From: Struthidea cinerea
Taxonomy: Eukaryota > Chordata > Aves > Passeriformes > Corcoracidae
Assembly: GCA_013397865.1 (NCBI GenBank)
Contig: VZTI01000691.1
Span: 490,706 to 554,705 of the forward strand
DNA length: 64,000 nucleotides
Direction: 5' to 3'
Positions within the stretch are counted from its first letter, which is position 1. Each line of letters starts with the position of its first letter. The position numbers were made by a program, and so were the translations under genes. Positions 53,176 through 64,000 of the stretch are shown piece after piece. The notes beneath the pieces were generated by a model. That model worked only from the letters and a program-made list of their open reading frames with translations. It was not told the DNA's origin and did not search any database.

Positions 53176-55450
53176 ATTATAAGGGAAGACACCAACTGTA
53201 CTTCTATCTACAAGTGTATACAAGAGCATATACTGGTACCTGTAATAGACCCAGATTTTCTTGAAACATGCTATACCCTAGGCACTCAGAAAATTAATCA
53301 TAAAAATTACAGTTCTGGGCTTTTGAGAAATGGTTTACTGTGCAATCATGTCTCTCCTGAATACTAGATGTTGCTTTTGATCTTTTTTGCTACAACATGA
53401 TCAGTAACACATTTCCATAAAGCAGACAACCAAGATACACCAAGAACTGCAGAACACTGTACTACAAAACTTAATCAACTGTTTTCCCCTTTTTCACCAG
53501 TGCTGTTCCTCATACAATTTAAGCGGTCCCAGGAACAAAAGCAGAAGCAGCAAGTCGTACCTATCCTGTGTCAAGTACATGGCACGCCGCTTGCCAACCT
53601 CCCAAGAGGCACACAAACTTGGCAACTCCCCTGCCTATCCAGGCAAGCCCCTAGGTCTGAGGCCTGTGAGAAAGAAAGAGGGACTTTATGTCCTTGTGTC
53701 CAGTTCAGGGCTGTACTAATTCCAGTACCTGTCAGCTGTACCTATACAAGACATATATCTCGATTTGCAAGTTATTCCTAGTTGCAAAGCCAAGCAATAG
53801 GTTGGAGAAACCAAACTTCTAATACTCACAGGTGGTTTCTTATCCAAATACTTGACACAAAATCTGGCATCTCAGACACCTGCCAAATCCAGAGTTCCGA
53901 TTGCCTCACCCCCTTCTTGCAGGGAAGGGACAGATGCAGTAGTTCAGAGCGTGCCACAGGCTATCAGCACCCTTTCTCTCTGCAGTCTCCAAGCGACAAG
54001 GCTAGAGAAGGAACAGAAACAGCTCTGAGGGCTACAGGCATGTCCCTCCCCTTTCTTTCTTCTCAGTTACCTTAAATTCTCTGTACAGATCTATTTGTCT
54101 TACTGCAAGAGTAAAGATATAAAACCATTTAATAGGGAAAATCTTATTTACAAAGTTTCCTTTTATTTACTTATCAATTCTGCAGCATGGTAAATGCCAA
54201 GCAATGTTTAAGCAATCATCAAAGACCTTCTTTATAATGCAATAAAGCAAAAGCTACTTCTATAATATGTTCCTAAAAAATTAATAACCACATTTTTCAA
54301 CACCTATATGGATTGGACGTGGCCGACAGTAAAAATATGTTAGCAGAATTATTATACTAACAAAAATGCCTAACGAAGACTAACATTAAATAGTTACTTT
54401 TGAAAATGAGACTTAAACTTTTAAAATTAAACCTTCAGTATTCAGTCATGCCCAAACTTAAGATGACTGTCTTTCTAAGACTGTCTTACAACAGTAAGAC
54501 ATACAGCAAATGGATTTACCTGGTTTTACTTTCAAAAGCAAAACAGAAAAAACCAACAAGTTCACTCTTTTGTCAGAGGATTGTTCCATGTTTTTTCTTT
54601 TAGAACAAATGCAAGAGTTTACACAAAAATGATTTATGACTTCAACTAAGATTGAATGCCGAGTATTACTAACCTAATCTCAGTCTTTATCTCATTCTTA
54701 TGGTAGGTTCTTCCATTATTTAAAAGTAATTTTCTGCAAATGTTTATAATCTACAGAAGATTGCATCAGTAAATCTGAATGTTAAGTGTACATTATCAGT
54801 AGATAACAGCACCAAGAGACAGTGTAAAGCAGAAAAGATCACAATGCCAATCTGTCACTCAGTTTTTAGAACATCAGACTCGCAGTACACCTTATGTAAA
54901 AGAAGGAACTCTTCAGTGCTGGTAAGGTCTTTCACAGTCCCACACATATATATCTGAGTGTGTCTGTGTGTGTATACACATATGCATAAAAGGCAACTTT
55001 GAACCTAAGGCAAAAATTAAAAGTTTCTTAGTTCTTTTAGCACAGATAATGAAGCCAGATTTCTCTTCTGACATCTTCAGATGGAGTAAGTAACAGTTAT
55101 AGAAACAATGGAACCACTCCAATTACACAATAATAGGCTTAAGAAAAAAATTCCAAGTAAAGAGAAGCACAAAGCAGACAAGAGCCAAAAGATTTCATTC
55201 TAAAGAATTTTACATGCTACACTATCAAGTATATGAGGTCTAGTAAAGAGTTTACATTCTGTCTTGTACCTTTTAACTTCATATTTTACATGTTTCATGG
55301 AAAACTAACTTCTTTTTTAATTCATGCATTTTCTCTCATGTTTTTATGAATGTTCAATGTACCTGCCACCAAAACTGCTAGAGTACTTTCAATGGGAACA
55401 CCATGGTGTAAGGTGTGTATCTTTCTTGTGTATGTTCATTGCTCAGCTAC

Positions 55451-55478
55451 AGTGGATCCTCACTCATGAGGATCCACT
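55451..55478. repeat. Perfect inverted repeat (12 bp arms, 4 nt loop)
   Basis: The left arm AGTGGATCCTCA is separated by CTCA from its exact reverse complement. As DNA it could extrude a cruciform. As RNA it would form a 12 bp hairpin with a tetraloop, too short for a miRNA precursor on its own. Confidence 0.9.
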
Positions 55479-55920
55479 CACGACTACAATATAAGTAACC
55501 AAAACCATTGGCATTGGATTTTTACATTTACATTTATTTTTACGTTTACATTTTTACAGCAGGAATATAAAAGTATTTTAATAGACATACCACAAGGCCC
55601 TTCTACTTGCATCACCACATAGTTCTACTCTGGCTTTGGAGTTAATAATAGCCAGAAGTGCACTATGGCAATTGAGTATGCTGGTCCTCTACCCAAGGAA
55701 ACCAACAAAAAATTATTTTCTTTCTGCATTTTAAGACTAATACCTCTATACCAATTTTTCTGTGTGTACTCTGTAGAGGCCATACGGTACAACAGAATCG
55801 TATTGCAAAACTCAGAGTATGTGTTCACTATTTGTGGTTAGCGTACATATTCTTTATGGCTGCTGGTCAGCTGAGATTTCATGGGTGTAAGCTTTTTATA
55901 CTTTAATGTCTTATATCCTA

Positions 55921-56038
55921 AAAAAAAAATCCAAACAAAAGAACCCCACAAAATCCCCAAACAAAAACCAACACAAAAAAGCCCCAATCAAAACACCAAC
56001 ACAAAAATTACCCAATCAAAACACCAACAAAACCCCGC
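55921..56038. repeat. A/C-rich low-complexity tract with a 28 bp partial duplication
   Basis: On the plus strand this stretch is almost free of G and consists of A-runs separated by CC, CCC and CCCC. Within it the segment starting CAATCAAAACACCAACA is repeated about 28 bp later. The 91-codon plus-strand open frame across it is a composition artefact (Lys, Thr, Asn, Pro and Gln repeats). Confidence 0.8.
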
Positions 56039-56259
56039 TTCTGCTGCATTTGTCAACACTTGGATGAATGCGGCACACGCACCCATCCCAACCGATGAAT
56101 ACCTAAGCCACTTTGAAATGAAGTATTTCCATTTCAGTAAATATACTGCACAGTAATATACTGAACTTTCACTAGAGAGCTGCTCGGTGACTGCAGTTAC
56201 TGTCTTATTACAGAGTCCTGGACTGCAAGGTGATAATAGAGTATTTACTGATGCACTGT

Positions 56260-56345
56260 ATTGACGGAGCGAGCGAGGCCGGGCACACAGACACCGAGGG
56301 GGAACCAGCAGCAGGAAGACGCGCAGCTCCGTCGGGCTGACTGCT
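56260..56345. other. Short CpG-rich patch with an inverted GACGGAGC / GCTCCGTC pair
   Basis: About nine CpGs lie in 85 bases within an AT-rich intron. The octamer GACGGAGC at 56263 is answered by its exact reverse complement at 56326-56333. The patch and its flanks also keep a 147-codon minus-strand frame open (56208-56651), with no recognisable domain. Function unknown; it could be a small regulatory element, an unannotated exon or an old repeat. Confidence 0.4.
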
Positions 56346-59300
56346 AAGCAGCCAACAACGCTCACTGCAGCACTTGCCCTTTAGCACAGGTAGGGCTCTG
56401 CTCAGGATTGGGGCAGCACTGCAGTGCTGCTGCCTTCCCAGAAGAGCTGGCAGCCTGCAGTCTACAGGGAAGCCATATAAACTCTGTAAAATATGATTAC
56501 TGACAAGAAAATGAGAGTGCTGATGGCTCTCCACAGGTAGAAATTCCTGGGGTCTTCCACTTACATCAAGAATGAGCAGCTTCTTGTTATTCAAAACCTT
56601 TTTGCTACTGATCTTATGGCTATAGAAATATGTTGACCATGTATGGGCCACTGCATCTTCAGTAAAACCACCATTGCACTAGAGGTGTTTTCAGTGGAGA
56701 GCAAAGGATATTGAAAGGTTATATAGCCTGAATTTAAAACAACGGCATAGCCAAGCACAACACAAAATGGTAAGGTTATATTATAGTCACCTCAGGAGTA
56801 CAAAGAAGGTCTGGAGTTTTGTTTTGTGGCTTTCTGGTTTATTTCTAAATAAAACATAATAAATAAAACATAACTACTGATCTCTTTGACATACACATTA
56901 AGCCTTACAGACTAACCACATACATTATATGTCAAAATTATTTTCTACTGGAACTTTATTCACCCCACTGTAAATTGACTGTACATTACTATTCCTATGT
57001 TTGTTCTTTGAACAAACAAATACTTTTAACTGTAGATAGACAGTAGAGCTGTACAGGTAAGCAAACCCAAACTGGCACAGGAATAACTGCAACAACACAG
57101 ATCCTGAGAGGGAATACTACAAGCAGGTGCCAAATCTGAAAATGCCTCAGTCAGCTTGTAGGAAGGATGTTATTTCACAGCAGCCACTTTTGATAGCACA
57201 GCAAAACACAATGGAAGCCCCCAGCCCACCTGTGAATACACCATCGTGGTGCTGGCCCACACTGTAACAAAGGCAGATAGGCAAGTCTCAGCCAAAACCA
57301 GAATGCACTTTTTTACCTGTACGTGGAAAGACCAGGCTAAGACAGCATTAAATACTAAATTTTAGTAACTATTGTACAAAACCATAAATGAAAAAACCCC
57401 AAACAAACAATCAAAGAATATATTATCATTTGATGAAAGACACCCTTTCCCCAAGTTCATTCATCTGTAGAGAAGTGTTTTGCAAGGTGGTTTATTTGCT
57501 TGCACCACCTAGTGGGGTTTAGTTTAATCTACCAAAACAGTCAGAGGTCAGTTGTGTTCCTACCTCATGACATTAGTGACAAACAGCATTTTCTCACAAC
57601 ATAATGTTTCAAGCCTCCACTGCCCACTAACAGGACTACACTGCTAAGTTTCCACACATCTATAAAAACACAGCACAAAAAATGCAAGACAACAATACCT
57701 GTTTTGCTTGAATTAAGTTCTGCAGGAACTTCACAGAGATGTCACAGAAAACTTTTATCACCACTTTTATCAAGTGGTGCTTATCAGTTCCTAAGTCAAA
57801 GTACGTGTCAACAGTACCTTGTCAGAGCTCCTTGTCAGATACATAAACTCCAGAGTCTGAACAGATTGTTAGGTGGTAACAAGGCCACATACTGAGATTT
57901 GGAGGATTTCTGCAGGCCTTTTGAATCAAAGCCCTGGCAGAGGCAGGCACACAGTGCAAAGGGTTCTGCGTGCAGGAATGAGGGCTCATCAGGCAGCAGC
58001 AACCACTTGTGACACAGTCCAGCTGCAGCAGAACAAGCACCTACACTGTCTCTGCCCTGGCTCCAGGTTGTTCCACCAGTTTGGGCTCATAACCTGGCTG
58101 CTTTATAATCCACTGCCCCAGCACAAAACTACTACATGAAGTCCAGCCACACTGGAAAAGTTTATCAGGTCAAACCCCAACCTGATAATAGACAAGCATT
58201 AATTAAATATGCCACTTATGGCTTGCATTGAAATGCTAAACTGATCTTATCCAGAATACATTCTTTTCCTAGTTATTCCTAGGGAAGAACTCACCTACTA
58301 GAGTAAGACATCTGTTGCATTTGATCTGGAGCAGAAGTCATGCTGTAGAGGCACTACAAAATGTTTTCAGATGAGGCAATTAAACAAGAGATCAATGCCA
58401 AAGTGTTTATAGGTCTTCCATGTGAATTTTGCAGAGATGGGACTTAAGCATTTACAGAAATTCACACCACCTTTCTTTCTTACAAAATTCATTATTTCAT
58501 AATTTCAGCTTAATCAGCTTCAGTTCTCACTTCCATACGGATGTGTATTTGTAACTCTGACAATAGCAGAGGAGAAAAAATGCTGTACCCATTTTACAAT
58601 GCAGAACGCATCACAAATGTTTCATTTGGATGCACAGGAAGACTTCGGGGAGCGATGCAAGACTTTTTACCCTTCTATAAACTTCCGTATGAGACTAGAG
58701 GAGAGGAAAATATTTTTATTTCACAGTGGTTTATAAAATAACCAAAATCTGTTTGCTCAGAAACAATGCCTTTTTTTCCAAAAGAAACAGATGCTAGTAA
58801 CAACTGCTCTGACCTGCACGCAAAGCCCCAGGCTACAGCTCCGTCTAGGACAGTTAAGTACCATCTACTGCTACACACAGAATCATCTTCTAACAATGGG
58901 AGAGGGTAACTGCCGCAGCCACACAACAACACAGTCGTTTCAAGACAAGGCAAGAATTGAACCAGACTGCATTATAAAGAAAGGATAAAGTGTTTGCTCT
59001 TTCCGTTTTAGTACTCAAACTTTTAGACTGTTTCAATCCTCATACGAAGCATTTTTTCAGAACAGAATATTTAAGTTATTTTTTTTCATCGCTTTCTTAC
59101 TTGGTTAAGGTTCCAACATGGGCCATTTTGCTCTGTGAGGATTAAGATCAAATTTAAGACAACAGCTACATAGGAAGTAGGAAAGAAACGATGCCTACAA
59201 TTTTATCCCATGTACATTTGATGCTCACCCACGTAAAATCTAATCCTGCTCAACTATGAGGCAATATATAGGCAAAACACCAGACTTCTTACCCAATACC

Positions 59301-62015
59301 AGCGCACTGAAGAATGCTGATTCCATTCAGAAAGACAAAAAAGACAAAAGAAGTATCAAAGCTCAGCCTTTAAGCTAATCACTGATATCAGAATATAGGT
59401 TCAGAAACAAAGGCACAGGCAACAGACTGTACCTGTTATTTTATGAATGGGCAACTCACACCCCTGAACTTATCGATGTGGTTCTTTCCTGAAATTTTTA
59501 TGTCCAAGAATTTTAAAGCTGCCTTTGCCACTCGTCTCCTGAAGGGCAGTGCTACGTGGTCAGTAGACCCCATGAAGAACTAACAGTAGTGCCACTGTGG
59601 GACCACATTTATTAGTAGGACTTTTGGTCGTGTTTATACCATAAAGGACATTCTCAGAGCCCAATCTACTGCATAGATTAAGACTGCAGTTGTTCAGAAA
59701 ACCATTTGCAGAGCAAAAAAGGTAAGAAAAAAAACCCAACAAACAATAACTCATAAAAGTTTCAATCATTTTTAACCAAATTCACAGAAGTATCTCCTTA
59801 ATAGTGTCTAATGGGGACTAAATGCTAAAACTTTATCAACAGTGGTCCTGTTTTTAAACAAAGACAAGCGGCCGCTTATCAGGGATTTCTAAGATAAAAG
59901 CTGAGCAGTAATCATATTTGCCTTAAATTTCATTTTTATTTTTAATGCTTTATGAAATGGCCCTCATATTTTCTGTTACATTTCTGCTCTTTTTACTCAG
60001 CTATTTTCTAAAGCACTGGTGGTTGCTATGGTAACTTTGGCTTTTTTCCCCCTCAATGTTCATGTAGGTTTTCATCACACCCAATGACTTTTTTTTTAAT
60101 CTTATCTGCTCTATAACAATAGTTCTTTGACTAAGGTGCTGGATACTGTGCCAGTTGAGAATCCTGGTATTTCACAATAGCAAATTAAAAAATGGTAAGT
60201 TTTGCTAAATTCTGAAAACTAGCAATTAAAGTGGGAGGTTTTAGGGAGTTGGTTTGTTTGTTTTTAAATGTCTGAGTACATTTCTTTCTTCCTTTTAATC
60301 TGCATATTATTCAGGTGAAAGATAAAGCCGATTTTTAAAAATAGCAATGCTTGAGGAACAGAAGACCTTGTGTGGAAACTTTTTAAAAGACAAGTAATCG
60401 CTGCTGTTTCACACAGACTAAGCAGGACACAACTAAACTAAATGAGAACTGTGTTATTTACTGCATTTCCACTAGAGATTAACATTGGATTAACATCCAA
60501 ATATCCCTGTTATAGGAAAAACATACTTCTGGTCACTTTAATACAGTATTTTTTAAGATCAGCACACAGTCTTACCAAGTGGATCTATAACCTACAGGCA
60601 ACAAACTGCATATGCCAACAAACAGATGACGTATAGGCAAAGGTTTGAGCCATTTCCAAACACTTTTCCCTAAGATTCTACTTTAAATCTATTTTTCCAA
60701 GAATATTTAAGTTTAGGGCTAAATTTTTCAATGTGGATTTGATCTTAAAGTTTTGCTTTTCCTTGTATTAATGCAAAGGAGATACACTCTTGATATTTTC
60801 TACAGGACAAGGTTATCTTTTTCTTCTCTAGATAGGAAGAACCTCTCAGGAGGACTTACCACCGTACTCACCAAAAGTAATACACACAGCCATTCAATCA
60901 GACTGAGCTGATTAAATGACACAAAATTAAATGAACATACAGGACTGAACAGTCAAAAAAATATTAATCCACACCAAACTTTTAGCAAGAAAGAGATTAA
61001 CTACTTCACTCACTAAACAAGGTCCAAAAGTAGCGCTACTGGACTGAAATTTTACTCCAAGATAATTACCTGAACCTGGCCCCTGACTTTGTAATGTTTA
61101 CAGGCAGGGCCGTGCTGGAGACAGTTTGGTTCAGTTCAGCAGAGTAGGCTATTGAAATAGCCCTTGCTAAAATAAATTCACCTTTAATGGTGTCATTTTC
61201 TTAAGCAATATCAAAAACATGAGCAAAAAGAGAAAGGTTTTACAAGCTAAGAAAATTAGTTTCATAGAATTCAACTCCAAAAATGATTTTGTTTTACTTT
61301 CTCTGGGGATGGTTTGCATTCAATATCCATTTGCCTCAACAGTAATAATTCATCTTTTTGTTTTTTATTATGGTTATGGAAATTTGCCTTAATTTCAGGT
61401 TTTACAATCAGAAGCACATTATGTTTTTTGACTTGAGTAGATGACTAACATATATATTGCTGTTATTTCTGATTATATTGATTTCCTGATTCCCTCCTCT
61501 CATATTAACTTTTTCCAATTCTGTTTGTAAGAAGCATACCTAAAAATTACTCTTCTATTTCACAAGGACAGGTGAAAATAAGTAATCTACAATTTGCATC
61601 ACTTCATTTCAGCAATTTTGTTTCTTTTCAGATTTCTGGTGAAGTTAGCTTTATTATACAATTATTCTTTTTACAATTCTGATTACATTTAACAAAATAA
61701 TCTGATTACTAGATGAGCACAGTAGGCATAAAATGCATTAATACATTAATTATTCCCTGTTTCAATTTACATTACCCTAGTTTTACTGAGACATCAGTTT
61801 GTTACCGTGTTCAGGTTGCATATTCATTTGGCACATTAAAGATGGTTGGATTTCCTCAGTAGGTGGGATCTTTTTTCTAATGATATCTGTATCAGCCACA
61901 AATTCTACAGCTTCCTCTTATGCTCACAGCAAGATACAGGCAACAGTCACATAGCAATTAGGTCTCTTCCATAGCTGCATTTTATGATATAATTACCAAG
62001 ATGTAAAATGAGCTT

Positions 62016-62040
62016 CCCCTCCCCCCCCCCCCCNCCCCCC
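62016..62040. repeat. Poly-C tract with one ambiguous base
   Basis: A run of C of more than 20 bases is interrupted by one T at 62020 and by the undetermined base N at 62034. Homopolymers of this kind are prone to sequencing and length errors. The minus strand is a G-run that could form a quadruplex. Confidence 0.95.
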
Positions 62041-62680
62041 TTTTTCTTTCCAGTCTCAATGTATCTTGTAAAGGACCTAATTTTATATCCAGAGAAAGCA
62101 GAAAAAACCAGGTAGAAACCAGTAAGAAACAATTACCTAGGCTATCTGAAAACTCAGCTGAGTACCTTCTGGGTGATGTACTACCATAAATAAACACCAC
62201 CTCAAACTACTAATCACTATTATTCTTAAGACATCTCTTGCATCTATTATTTTCATCCATAAAACTCACATAAATATACACAAAATGCAATGCAGTGATA
62301 ATGATAATCTTTTAAGAACTGCACTGCAATTTCGTATGTTTTATATTTACTATTATCTGAATTTAAGAACAGTCATAATATGGCACAGAATTACCAACTG
62401 ACTCATGCATACTCTCCCACAGTGTTAAAGAAGTAATTATGTTTGTGCAAAACCTCAATAGTGCAATATAATAAGAATTTTGTGACCTGAATGGAATCCC
62501 TCTGTTTGCAGAATATGTACAGCCACGTACAAAAACTACATTTTTTTCTCTCACACTCCACCACCAACTGGAAGTGTGTCCTCATCCATGACCTTTCCAC
62601 AGCTTCCAGTGTTGCTGGAAGCATCCCCAAGAATGACAACTGGAGAAGCTGTTTTCATGACATAGCTGCTTGTTAGTAAC

Positions 62681-63098
62681 TGAACAGACACGTCGCTGTT
62701 ACGTCCGAGGCGTATAAAGAAAAACACAAGAGTCCAGGCTCATGAACAAGTGGAAGCCGAAGCTTTTCTTTAATAATTTTCTGACTACTATATAGGATAG
62801 ATCGCAAAAAGTGTGTTGAGTGGCAGTAGGTAATTGGTTCCTCGGCCATCCACCCCTTGAGAGGATTGGCCAAGTCTTAAGTTACCTATTCCATAATATT
62901 TTCAAAGTCAAAGCCATAACAATCTTGCAAAACAACTTGCAAGTGCAAGAAGTTTATGAAACTGTGACCTTGTTTAAAATAGTCTACATAGGAAAGACAG
63001 TCTTCTCACAGAATATTGAGAAAAGGCTGAAGAATTTCTCTGCTTCTAGCTTTTTAGCACCTACACAGACACATCACATAAATACAATGATTATTACA
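62681..63098 (-). mobile_element. Probable solo LTR of an endogenous retrovirus
   Basis: The minus strand has compact LTR promoter organisation. There are two CCAAT boxes (62865-62869 and 62833-62837), a TATATAG box (62788-62794) and an ATTAAA signal (62769-62774). An R/U5-like segment follows, rich in GCTTCGGCTTCC and TTGTGTTTTTC. The proposed element begins TGTAAT and ends TGTTCA, about 418 bp. It is flanked by a near-matching 5 bp duplication, GTAAC at 62676-62680 and GTAAA at 63099-63103 on the plus strand. No primer-binding site or coding region follows on either side, which suggests a solo LTR left by recombination. The outer ends are tentative: an alternative 3' end on the minus strand is the ACA at 62696-62698. 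The family was not identified. Confidence 0.55.
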
Positions 63099-64000
63099 GT
63101 AAAATATTTAAGAGTGACACCGATGTAAACCATCTTTGAATCTATGGCATGAGAAGTCTTCCTGCCACAGCTAGCTAATACTTTCTCCTGTCCCTCCTAA
63201 ATTACTTTATAAATGCACAGATTAATAAACAGTCTAATATTTTTCAGTAGTGCCATTACATTTGCAAACCACATAGAAATACTCTGATTTAAGGACAATT
63301 TTCTATCTAACCACATTTTTTGTGCGCACACACAGTTTTCAGTTTTAAAACATTACTGCAGAGTGCAGATTTATCCATTTTACAGATATGCCATATATTT
63401 TTATGGAGACATTTGTAAAAGCTCCTAAGCATCTAATAAGATAGAAGTCAGCTCAGAATGTTTTTAATAAAGTACCTGTTAGTCAAAACTATATCAGAGG
63501 GGAACCACACACAAAGGAAAAAGGAACTAGGGCACTCTATTTGACAGCTGAGGAAGAAACAGAGGTTACATCCTCTATGGCTCAGATTTAGAGCAGTTTC
63601 ACTTAGTGGCTGTTCTGCTCCAATTCCCCAGTTAAAATGTAGACCTACAGCAAGAAGTCTTCATTCCTATTTTATTCTAGCAGGGAGTCATGGTTCAGAC
63701 TCTTAAGTAACCAACAGAAAAAAAATACTAGCCAGTGGGGAACTATGAAGCTTAAATATTATGTTACAGTTAAATTGAGATAAACCTAAGAGTAACTACA
63801 GGGTTCGCTATATTCTCCCAAACTAAAAAGAGTTATAAATTGCTAACTATTTAGAGGTGTAACTTTTGTCCTAGTATTTCAAACACAAAAATATTACTGA
63901 AATTCTAGAGCATGTCTGTGGTAACATCTCACTTGCAGATAACACAGGACAAGGAATCATCTAGGAAAACAAGTAACCCTTTCTGGTTTTTATCTCACTC

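Larger units (their letters stand above)
44802..64000 (-). other. PIGK: PIGK intron upstream of the penultimate exon (at least 19.2 kb)
   Basis: No further PIGK exon could be recognised on the minus strand up to the window edge, so I infer that this stretch is intron. It holds most of the repeats in the window: a 50 bp minisatellite, an AC microsatellite, a CR1 fragment, an A/C-rich stretch, a poly-C tract and an LTR. A CpG-rich patch lies near 56260-56345. The open frames are short and unrecognised. An undetected short exon is possible. Confidence 0.65.

Noticed and set aside
53500..54075. Two successive plus-strand open frames of 93 and 97 codons
   Set aside because: They are in moderately GC-rich intronic sequence, lack recognisable domains and run antisense to PIGK. 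No splice signals link them convincingly.
44802..64000. Search for the preceding PIGK exons (the region encoding ITDFFGSVRKVEI and the catalytic domain)
   Set aside because: No minus-strand sequence compatible with these conserved residues was seen by eye, so I did not annotate any. A TBLASTN of PIGK against this window would settle whether a short exon was missed.

Overview
The window is vertebrate nuclear DNA, most likely from a bird. It is AT-rich, intron-dominated and poor in repeats. The coding sequence it holds is four short exons with GT/AG splice sites. It carries an old antisense CR1 LINE fragment and one apparent solo retroviral LTR. CR1 elements also occur in other sauropsids, so 'bird' is an inference rather than a proof.

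Layout: (1) Positions 1 to about 12.4 kb (possibly 13.3 kb) are the 3' end of a plus-strand gene that I recognise as ST6GALNAC5, a GalNAc alpha-2,6-sialyltransferase that makes alpha-series gangliosides. Its last two coding exons are at 4016-4123 and 10923-11154, followed by a 3' UTR. (2) About 13.3-22.5 kb is the intergenic space between two convergent genes, with no supported gene. (3) From about 22.5 kb to the right edge is the 3' part of a minus-strand gene that I recognise as PIGK, the catalytic subunit of GPI transamidase. Its terminal coding exon is at 23006-23122 and the preceding exon at 44726-44801. The exons joined across the 21.6 kb intron keep the reading frame. The earlier PIGK exons were not found and probably lie beyond position 64000.

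The tail-to-tail arrangement ST6GALNAC5 (+) / PIGK (-) matches my memory of human 1p31.1, which supports both identifications. The two genes do not share a pathway: one sialylates glycolipids in the Golgi, the other attaches proteins to GPI anchors in the ER.

The rest is intron and intergenic sequence with simple repeats. These include a striking 4 x 50 bp minisatellite, a CpG-rich 16 bp minisatellite, a perfect 12 bp hairpin, and a poly-C tract with an ambiguous base. I found no tRNA, rRNA, CRISPR array or operon, and no convincing undescribed system. The most biologically interesting lead is a polyadenylation hexamer just inside the PIGK intron that precedes the membrane-anchor exon. It could allow an anchor-less PIGK isoform.
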